64,000 bases of DNA, from positions 1,736,001 through 1,800,000 of the forward strand of contig CAWUHX010000026.1 of NCBI GenBank assembly GCA_963922205.1, in the 5' to 3' direction. This DNA is from Romanomermis culicivorax. Taxonomy: Eukaryota > Nematoda > Enoplea > Mermithida > Mermithidae. Below the pieces are notes generated by a model. It made no database searches, was not told the origin of the DNA, and saw only the letters and a list, made by a program, of their open reading frames with translations. Position 1 is the first letter of the stretch; every line of letters starts with the position of its first letter. The position numbers and the translations under genes are program-made. Below, piece by piece: positions 55,062 through 64,000 of the stretch.

Positions 55062-58000
55062 TCATTTCCAAGCCAACTTCAAGTCTCTTATTTTAGCCAA
55101 TCTTTTCGTTAATACCGAAGCCAAGAACAAACCGAGTAACATTAGACTAATGAAATAATGGTCGAAATCGTCTTTCAAAATATCAAACGTTGCCGATGGG
55201 TGTACTCGCGTGTAAAATAGATCTAAAATTCCAAAATTTTTGACAACCCTAAAATGGTTGGAATGTGGTACCGTCACGACAAATGTAACTACCATATTCC
55301 AACCCTTTTTTAATATGAAATAAGTATCGTCGAAAAGACCATAAATAGAGATTTGGAGCCCGAATTACACTTGAAGGTCATGTTCCGCGCAGGCTTTTTT
55401 CTGCACGCCTCTATTCTCACTCCGTAGAAATGACTATAAAGGTTTTCCACTAAACAAAAATTTTCAGCACAGATTAATTTTTTAAATGACAACAACTTCA
55501 GTGTTTTTTTGAGTCTTTTTCATATGCTGATAAGGAATTTTTTGATGTTTGAATATTGTTAAAGCTGCTAACACTATTGTTGTAACGTTTCTATTTGCAT
55601 CAACTGGTCTACCGCTGACGTAAGAACATACTTTGTAATTAATAAGCAAAAGATACTTGTGTCATCATTAGCTAACTAAAGGTGTACGCAGAAGTTCGAG
55701 TCTTCCGAGTATTCTGACATTTATAGTAGTTTTGAGAACGTCAAAATGATCAAGATTGGAAATAATGAATTACGTCACGCACAGTTAACGGCCGGAACTG
55801 TGACAGGAAAGACGCAAATATGCTATAATTAAGGGACATTTATACTTGCCTTTTTCGGCGGAACGGAACGGAACCGAAATTTCCGTTCTGTTCGGTTCGG
55901 TTGGAACTTGCCATCGGTTGTTCTCCGCAAAATCACACTTATACTTTTCGATCAAAAGTGGAAATTGAAACTCAAACAAAAATTGCGCAATTTGATTCAT
56001 TTCTGCGTACAAAAATTTGCCTTGCATCCATCTTTAAATTTCATTTGAGATGGATATATCGACACAGCCCTGCAAAAAAATTGGATTTCGTTTTCTAGCA
56101 GGTTTTTCTCGATTCTGACCATTGTTTTTCCCCAAATCTTGCTTTTTGAGGGGAAAAATTTGGAAGAGTAAAGAAATTTTGGCGCTAGGATCAGACGCAC
56201 ACTGCAAGAATTTTCCAGGGGTGTCCTCGGACTTTTCATCGAGGGGGGATAAGGGATGGGTGAGCAAACAAACAAAAAAAAGTTCCGCAAGCATGTTTTT
56301 TCTACAAAATATGCATAAAAATCATCAAAAAAGTCATATTGGAAAATGTTCAGGGAGGGGTGTTTTTTCCGGGACAGGTGGTGCCCAGGGTCTCAGGTAG
56401 GAGGGTATACTCCCCTACCTCCTCTATGTGCATGTATGGCAAGGATACGGAACAGATGTATTTTGGCAAAATTTAGGGGGTCGAAATTTCAAAATTTTCT
56501 TCAATTTATAGGACTTTAATAATCATCATTATTTGTTACCCATCTAGGGAGCGGGTGTCATCACATTTTTCAGAAAAATCAACACGTCAACTTTCTAAAC
56601 TTTTTGGAACGATTGTTCCTTCCTTAGCGTTCTTGAAGTAAATTTCCGGAAAATCGATTTTCCAGCATCGCAGCACTGTTTTTTTCTCGCCGGACTTTTC
56701 CCCAAATCAAGAAAGGGGTCTAAATTTTCCCCCATTCTCCTCAAGTCATTTTTTGCTGTAAAATGCTCATATACGCTTTATTCAAGTGTTTTCGAGCTTC
56801 TTAGAACATTCTGATACTTTTTGAGACATTAACTCATTAAAATTGGAGAGAAATTAAAATTTTCGAGTTTGAAGTCTACGCATTGTATAGCAAATTTTCT
56901 AGCACACTATCCAATTGCATATTGACTTTTAATTAGATAAGAAATCGACTGTTTAGGCAACTACGATGAGACGTGAGAGGCTAAAAAACATGTTATGTTT
57001 CCTGCGCTCGGCGCCGGAAAAATTTTTGGGTCTTGACATTCTGCGGCGCTGGAAAATCAATTATTCCAACACTTACATATTCCAAGAATTAGATTCGAAA
57101 TTTTTGTTCAAAAGTCGTAATTTCTAGAAATTCATCATTTGAAAAAATTTTAAATCAGTTATTTATTCGTAAACTTTCAAAAATTTGACCGAAAAGCAAA
57201 AATACTTTCGTTAAGCTTTCGAGGTAATATTTTTTAGGTTATGAAAACTATTAAAGATTAAATGTTAAGTGAAGGTAGACATGCTAAAAGCCGAGCCTGA
57301 GATAGGTAATAAATAATATGATTATCAAAGTTATAACTGGCGCGAAGCGCCTTACATTTTGAGATTCGGACCTGCTAAAATGCATCATAATGCATCTTTT
57401 CTGTATCCATACCCAAAAATTTTTTCCTTACATTCCAAAAATTTTCCACGTCTTCAAAAACGGTTATAACGCAAATGTTCTGGTGTTTTCAGAGTGACTA
57501 AATTGCAAAAATGAGGAAAATACTAGTCTGGTAAGTCACATTCAGGTAGTGAACAAGACATTGGTATTCAACAACAATTGGAAGCATATTAATGATAGAT
57601 TTCCCATGAATTGAACTGCCATTAACCTTTCTGTAATTCCAATTAAGAATATCGAAGTTTATTTATTTCTTGTTCCGGAACGCCAGAACAAATTTCGGGA
57701 CGCTGGAAAATGAGTTTTCGCAACATCTAAATGTAGATTTAAATCCGACTAACAGATTGTAAACAGACATGCACGGCAAGAATTTTACAGAGAGGACAGT
57801 CCATGAACTTTTTCCAGGGGGGTAGGGGGTGGGTGAGCAAAAAAACAAAAAAGTTTTGCAAGCCTGTTTTTCATACAAAATATGCACAAAAATCATCAAA
57901 AAACCTGTATTGGAAAAAGTTCAGGGGGGTGTTTGACGATTTTTTTGGCCAGAGGGGGTACCCAGGGTCTCAGGTATGGGGGTTCACCCCCGCACCCCCT

Positions 58001-61000
58001 TTGTACATCTATGATTGTAAATCGTTTCTCATTTCGCCGGAAAAATTTTCGAACTTTTATACTCTAAAACGCTGGAAAATGAATCTATGCTACAGACTTA
58101 AAATTCTGGGGTAGGGTTCCAAAACTTTCGAAATTTCCGGGTTTTTTCGACGTGTTTTGAGAATTTTTGGCACTCCGCCGCAAAAGGCCAAAAATAGGTA
58201 CTTTTTTCAAGTAAAAATAAGAAATGGGATACTTCAATTGGTAGAAACTGTTGGAGATTAATTTGCTACGGCCGCACCTGATAGAAAACAACGACTATCA
58301 TACGCATACAGCGCTTGGCGCCGGAAAATTTTCACCAAAATGGATTTTCTCGGTTCTGAACTCCCAAAATTTTTTTCGAAAATGAAAATCTTGCCGAAAA
58401 CTTTTTCCTCATATCGAAATTTTTTTCTCAAAAGACCCCATTTGAGGGAAAACGATTGCTTGGTGGGGGTAAGCCCCAAATTTGGAGGGGGGTCAAAAAA
58501 AACTCGAAAACTTTCCCAAAAAAGGCAGTTTTTTCCAAATTTTCTCCAATTTTGTCGAGTCTTGGGGGTTGGGAAAAGGGTTGGCCAAGTCGAGGGGGAG
58601 GTCCCCCCCTTCCACCCCCAAATTACAGGTATATGTGACTTTAAAGTCGAAACTTTCAATATTTTTGTTCGATTTAAATGAATTAACACCTTTTAAAATA
58701 TCAGAATGTTCGAAAAAGCTCACAAACACTTGAATAAAGCGTATTTGAGCATTTATAAGCGAAAAAACGACTTGGGGAAAAATAGGGAAGCAAATTTTGG
58801 CCCCTTCCCGCATTTGGGGAAAGAAGAGCGGGAAAAACCGTGATTGCGACGGAAAATTGCGTATGAGAACAAGAAAAGTAGTTTCGGTTCGTTAAATTTG
58901 CCAAAAAAATTTTAAAGCATCAAAAAACATGCGAAATTCGCTCAAATATCGAAAATAAAAATTGAAATTTTCCGTCGGAGTACGCGTGCAGACGGAGCAT
59001 CCAAACCGAATTTTTTTTGCACGACGCAATCGAAATGCTTCGGTTCGGTCGACTTCGGTTGACTTCATTTATACTTTTCATCATCCTTCCGCGCAATGAA
59101 AACTGCTATACTCTCTCAACGCGCGGAAAAACTGCTTCGGTTCCGTTCCGTTCCGCCGAAAAAGGCAAGTATAAATGAACCTTTAGAGCATGAAAATATA
59201 ATTTGTTATCGATTCCCTCAGTATAAACACATTTTTTCTATCAAAATCACCTTCGGTCAACCTTTCGATCAAAAATTTTTGGTCTGTGCAGAAAATGCCC
59301 AAAAAATTTTCTGCACGGTCAAAAGAGCAGTGCATTGTGCATAAAAAAACTGATTCAAGATGTGTATGATAAACATCTATAATCTTTTTTCATGCAATGC
59401 TTTTGGTGAGCAAGCATTATTTCATATACTTCTAACTGTTTTCTGCTAAACCCCACTAGGGATAGAAATTTGTGAGCATACACACCTAACCTTTAATATT
59501 TTTTGAGCAAAAAATTCAATAGTAAAGCTTTCAGTAAAGGATCATGACGGTAGAACTAATTTTAGTCGTTTCTCCATTAACAAGTATAGTGCATCAAGCA
59601 AAGTCTACAGTTTTCATCGTGATTAGCAGTTATTATCATTAAAAAAGCATATTCAGTGAAAATAATTCAGATGAGCGAAAGATGAAAGATTCAGGTGAGT
59701 TGGGAACATACATGCACAGCATAGAAATTCTGCTGGGGGTCAGGCAGGACAGGGGGTGGAACACAAATTTTTTTTTCGTTTTTGATAACGAAAAGAAAGG
59801 TCTCAGAAAGTTTTCTAACATCCAAGCAGCATATTCTTCAACCTATATCAGTTAGATATGTGAAATTATCTGCTTAGACAACACTTCTTGAAGTTTTCAT
59901 GTTACTTTTTTGGAATCAAGTATGATTTGTTTAGAAAAATTCTTAAACTACAGCATCATTTCTATTTTTATGACGACTTTCTCTTCTCTCTTGCTCATTT
60001 TCCTTCGTCATCTACTCAATCATTGCTGGGAAAGTTAAATCTGCTGGGGGCCAAACCCCCCCACGTGCATGTATGGTTGTGAAACGGAAACGTGCGCCGT
60101 GAAGTCCGGCCTTGCGATACATTGACCTATGACAGGTTAGGAAATAATCATACCCAAAAAGGGGAAGTTTCATTGAAGCGACACTAAGGTTGCATTAAAA
60201 GCCAAATTTGCGTATCCAATGTGAAATTTTTCGATTTTTCAGCGATTTTTGGTCTGTGAATGGCATCCAATATATTACAGCCTAAAGAAGATATGGTCAA
60301 ACTTTAAATATACGCTGAAGACCATGTTCTGTTATATAGTGCAAACAAGTTTTTCGAGCTTTGCATTTTAAACTTTTTGAACAATTTTGAAGAATCAAAA
60401 CTGACACGAAAAAATCCTCAAAAAATGTCGACAAAACTCCATTCTTTTCATTTCTGTAGCTGCTCATGTCCAGCATATTCTTTTGAAGTTTGAATTAGAT
60501 TTGCGTACGCTTGGGAGGTTTTAATTTATCGTAATTTAATACCGAAATGTTTTCAAGTGAAAATCATCAATCAATAAGAAAGTGACGACAACGACCGATA
60601 TAAAACTATAGAAATCTAAACGAGAGATGTGCACTGGAACACTCGTAAAATTCCATTAGTCAAGCTCGAATGGATGCTGAACAGGCAAAACTGGAGTTGA
60701 ACGTTCAATGATGAACATTATTAGCTTGCCGTTTTATGTGCCTCCCGCGAAAAGTGAGGTATTGATGAGAAATAGTTCCTTGTCAAGTCAGGATTCTAAT
60801 AGAACATTGCGAAAGTAAAAAACATTCTTGGTTGCCTGCTTCCAGCTTGGAATCTTCATGATTTTTGCTGCTTTGTCAGATTTTATGGAAAGGAGTTGAT
60901 TTCTAGTTAAATATTTGGTCTTCTAGCAGGTTGACAGCACTAATGGAGGTCCTACGCCAAAAAGAGGACATGATTGGTGGATATAGTGCGTTCTGACGTC

Positions 61001-63979
61001 CCCGTAAGATATGCTAACAACCAAAAAAAGGTCGCGCTACTAAGCTGCCAAAGTCATGGATAATTCCATACCAAATTTATGGACCTTGCTAATGTATAAT
61101 GTCAGATATTAAATTATTATTCGTACCCTAAGAATTAAAAATGGATAATTCTATGTGAGAAGCACAATAAGAAAAATCTCCTATCGTGGAAAAAAATTAA
61201 ACTGACTTCGACATTCGGAATTCTATAGTAGCCAAGATTGTCTCTGATTAAATTATTGCGTTACCTAAACCATAGATGAACACAAGCGATGTCGACTCCA
61301 AGCCAGCGCTAGACGTGAAAATAGCTCTAACGTTGAAAACCGATTGGTTATAATTGATCAAATGTTCGGTAGCGATTGGTAAGTCAGGTATGTACGGTAT
61401 AAGACCTTCTTCCCTGAAAAATATGCAAACGGTGAATATTCTATTCCGAAGAAACGTTATTGATTTGCACTTTAGACAAGGACATTCATAATAATAAGGA
61501 AATTTGGATGTAAAAATTAATCAAAGTGGATTTTGGCCAATCAATTGTAGTTTCTGATATTGTATCGGAGAAAATCCTATTATTAATTGAAAATGACACT
61601 TTTGAGCAAAAGTTGTTCTGAAATATTACCCTAATGACGTTTGGGTAGGCAGCTGCAATAATCTAACTTCATTAGAACATGGTGATTTGTAAATTAAAAT
61701 ATCAAATCCTTATGCTTTGATCATTAGTTCAAGCTCGACCATATTGGTACTCTCGACTTCGGATCCAGCATATGTATATACATATTGACAAATTTTTGGC
61801 TGTCAGAAAACCACGTTCAAAATTGTTTCACCAACTCTGATAATTCACATTATTTACCAACCTTTCTTCAGGCGTAGGCATCAGCACACGTCTCGGATCG
61901 AGAAAAGCTTTGTGAAGCTCTAAAATTCCCCCGAAAGGAAGAGCGACGATCAAATGACGCGCGGTAATACCCTTTTCTGTGTTAGTAACCGCCAACGCCG
62001 ACACGCCCTGCGGGAAAATGTAAGACTGACGCATGACAATGGGCGGTGGACGAACGAAGAAAGATGAAAATTTATCAGGATCCGTTTGCACTTTTCCTAG
62101 GAAAAATATAATTGCACATTTTATATAAAGGAGGGTGATCGGAAAACGGAAAAATGTCAGTTAATCGGCACTATAATGAAATAATGCCGAAGATACTGAA
62201 CTATAAACAAAATTTTTTTATAAAGTTCAGAGTAAAGATATTATAATTGAAGAATCATCTGCATTAGTATTTTTTATTTCTGATCAATTCCGACCATGCA
62301 TGTTACACAAAAATTCTGCTGGAGAGTCAGCCAAGACAGAGTGTGGGATAGAAATTAATTTTCTTTCTTGATAACAGTTCTGCAACTTATATTAGTCAAA
62401 TTATGTAAAAGTATTCGCTTGGTCAGCATTTTTTGAAGTTTTACTGTTACTTCTTTGAAATCAAGTATGCTTTGTTTGTAAAAATCGTAACCACAACTAC
62501 CGCATCGGTTTCATTCTTTTGAGGACTTCCTACTTCCTCTTGCTTATTTTTCTTCATCATCTTTTCGATCATTGCTGTGGGTGAGTCAAAATCTGCTGGG
62601 GGTCAATACCACAAACTCCCTGAAGTACGAGTATGATTACGACAAATCAGAGTGATTAAGCGCATATACTCATGTCTGAGAATAATCGACTTGACGTAAC
62701 ATAACCTTACCTTCATATAATTCGAGAACACTGAATTCCATTCTGCGACTTTTTTCGTTATAAAACGTATACTAAAAAGTGTAATAAATCAAACAACAAG
62801 TAACATTACATTCAATATTATAAATCTAACAATTATGTAGCGACATGAGGTTCAAAATGAGATTTGGGAAGTGATGGCAACACTTAGACAGGTTGTGGGC
62901 ATGAGCTATTCAAAAGAGAAAGATTCGGAGGGAAACTTCATATATGAAATTTCTTTCATTTCAAACTGTCTGTTTACGTTGCATATGCATGTACATTTTT
63001 TCCTATTGGACCACAAAAAATTACTTACGACAAGCCAGTTTTCACAATGAACAATATGGAACGGCCGATCAACTTTATGATGAGCGAGGCTGAAAATCAC
63101 AGCTCCAGTGACGGCATCAAATAGATAAATATGGAAACTTTCTAAAGCGAAAAAGTCAAAAATTAAGTCTACACATTAACTTATTATGGAATCAGAAGCT
63201 TGAAACAATTTTTAACAATGATTATTGAGACATTAAACCTAGTTCGCTGGAAAATCGAAAAGGGTCCGACTCTTGAAATTAGGTAATTTATCGGTAAAAG
63301 AACTCATGTTCTAAAACTTCCCCGAAATATTTTGAAAAATTTAATTAACATTACATTTCCTGACTCGATTCGATCATTATTGAAGTTCTCATGATCACAC
63401 GAAACATTTTTGAGATTGAGACAAAAAAGGTAACCAGTTAAAGATAATTCTCAAGAAAACGTTGCAACTACATGCAGTACATTTCTGAAGACAGAGCGAC
63501 TTCAGCAGAATAACGTTCAGAAGGGGACAATTTGAGTAACTCACTTTTATCGCCATCATCAACTCTTTCAATGACAAGCGCCACTAAATTGGGATTTGAA
63601 TATTTATAAAGAACGCTACGATCCCCAAGAACACGGCCTTGCGAATGTACGTGTTCTAAAAACAAGATTCACTATGGATTTGTAATAACCTTTCACAAAC
63701 TAATGTATATCAATGTACATAATATGCGCGTTATTTACCATAAAGACGCTTCATTTTGATTGCCATAATTTTGCCGGCTTTACCCAATGAAAAGATCGTG
63801 TTCCAAATATTTTGCGTCTCGTAAATTAGGGAATTTGAAGCTAAATCAACCGATTTTAATTTGCTTAATCGATGTCCGCCTGCTGTGCCATTATTAACTT
63901 CAACGTTGAATAAGAAGATGGGTTTGGTGAGCAACCATTTCGACAACACGTTCTTGATTGTTGAAGGGTAAACGATAGC
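55062..63979 (-). CDS. EMC1: EMC1, ER membrane protein complex subunit 1, 3' exons
   Basis: Seven in-frame exons: 63979..63739, 63655..63545, 63141..63029, 62771..62711, 62096..61862, 61413..61265, 55222..55062; the 5' part lies beyond the right edge. Landmarks of the C-terminal DUF1620 region are [87 protein letters not shown] and [12 protein letters not shown], followed by a transmembrane segment ([14 protein letters not shown]) and a cytosolic [14 protein letters not shown] tail. The protein is the large luminal subunit of the ER membrane insertase. The last intron is 6.0 kb and carries several mobile elements; others are 83-614 nt. Confidence 0.94.
56192..56438. mobile_element. MITE, CATACATG family, subfamily M1, copy 2
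   Basis: Begins CAGACGCACACTGCAAG, ends GTGCATGTATG. Flanks GCTAGGAT and GCAAGGAT (7 of 8 identical). Contains AAAATATGCA-AAAATCATCAAAAA shared with the other M1 copies; nested in the 3.35-kb element. Confidence 0.8.
57005..57351. repeat. Interspersed repeat with GGCGC palindromes, copy b (inverted)
   Basis: Inverted relative of 34566-35110, sharing GACATTCTGCG-CGCTGGAAAATCAATT and AAAAGTCGTAATTTCTAGAA-type words, closing with GGCGCGAAGCGCC at 57339-57351. Confidence 0.65.
57764..58013. mobile_element. MITE, CATACATG family, subfamily M1, copy 3
   Basis: Begins CAGACATGCACGGC and ends TGTACATCTATG, with exact 8-bp duplications ATTGTAAA at 57756-57763 and 58014-58021. Nested in the 3.35-kb element. 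Confidence 0.9.
59707..60075. mobile_element. MITE, CATACATG family, subfamily M3 (369 bp)
   Basis: Begins CATACATGCACAGC, ends CGTGCATGTATG. Flanks GTTGGGAA and GTTGTGAA (7 of 8). Same length as the inverted copy at 43165. In the EMC1 last intron. Confidence 0.87.
62295..62635. mobile_element. MITE, CATACATG family, subfamily M3 (341 bp, degraded)
   Basis: Begins CATGCATGTTACAC, ends GTACGAGTATG. Flanks ATTCCGAC and ATTACGAC (7 of 8). Interior words such as ATCTGCTGGGGG and TCATTGCTG match the M3 copy at 59707. It lies in the EMC1 intron between exons ending 62711 and starting 62096. Confidence 0.82.
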
Positions 63980-64000
63980 CTAAACCAACAACAGAAAAAC

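Larger units (their letters stand above)
55832..59182. mobile_element. Inverted-repeat DNA element of 3.35 kb with TTA target duplication
   Basis: Ends match over about 45 bp: AGGGACATTTATACTTGCCT at the left and, as complement, AGGTTCATTTATACTTGCCT at the right, both continuing into TTTTTCGGCGGAACGGAACG. TTA flanks both sides (55829-55831, 59183-59185), as for PIF/Harbinger elements. The interior has no transposase and holds two M1 MITEs. It sits in the EMC1 last intron. Confidence 0.8.

Noticed and set aside
58456-58813. Overlapping frames on both strands near 58.5 kb
   Set aside because: They arise from G-rich and T-rich repeat sequence inside the 3.35-kb element and have no recognisable domain.
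1-64000. tRNA, rRNA or CRISPR features
   Set aside because: No cloverleaf-like box A/box B pair, rRNA core sequence or regularly spaced identical repeats with unique spacers was seen; the regular repeats present are minisatellites.

Overview
The window is nuclear DNA of a metazoan, most likely a small arthropod. The evidence is spliced genes with short GT-AG introns, two recognisable animal genes (ECSIT and EMC1) interrupted by repeat-filled introns, and two near-identical copies of a Maverick/Polinton element (adintovirus-like, a virus-like DNA transposon). A 25-base PCR adapter left at a contig end suggests the assembly was made from amplified, low-input DNA, which fits a tiny animal; that last step is inference.

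Region 1 (1-12949), a 100-N gap (12950-13049) and region 2 (13050 to about 28932) hold two Polinton copies in the same orientation, offset by about 16025 bases. Copy 1 is cut by the left window edge and ends in adapter sequence. Copy 2 starts just past the end of its polymerase gene and carries every gene uninterrupted. Each copy has a minus-strand protein-primed family B DNA polymerase built from 11 exons. Across a divergent, repeat-bearing intergenic region lies a plus-strand series: a two-exon gene with a possible PC4-like start, packaging ATPase, a small membrane protein, a two-exon orphan, a small basic protein, a 285-residue conserved-looking protein, DDE integrase with chromodomain, adenain-type cysteine protease, a two-helix membrane protein, penton-type minor capsid protein, a basic pVI-like protein and a two-exon double-jelly-roll major capsid protein. 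Together these would replicate (polymerase), integrate (integrase), package (ATPase), mature (protease) and build a virion (capsid proteins). Copy 1 differs by about twenty amino acids in the shared frames and by one 8-base deletion that breaks the PC4-like gene. Terminal inverted repeats were not found: the left end is lost in the gap and the right end is not defined.

Region 3 (28933-31450) may be the rest of copy 2 or a different element. It holds a compact, GC-rich, two-exon minus-strand gene for an unrecognised 118-residue protein, two diverged transcription-unit-like modules with hairpin-plus-TATA promoters and GC-rich terminal hairpins, and an iteron-like array of six GTACGACCTATA-type boxes beside a perfect 11-bp hairpin.

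Region 4 (31450-42470) is host repeat landscape: a MITE, a mariner-type pair of 1.06 and 1.20 kb elements, a roughly 98-bp minisatellite of about 8.6 units, and two exons that look like the 3' end of an unrecognised plus-strand host gene.

Region 5 (42477-64000) holds two minus-strand host genes. ECSIT is complete in six exons (420 codons plus stop). The 3' part of EMC1 is present as seven exons. The EMC1 stop lies only 215 bp from the ECSIT start. Their introns hold at least eight MITEs in three subfamilies that share CATACATG-type ends and 8-bp target duplications, a degenerate hAT transposon, a 3.35-kb TTA-flanked inverted-repeat element and several degenerate tandem repeats. I saw no tRNA, rRNA or CRISPR array.
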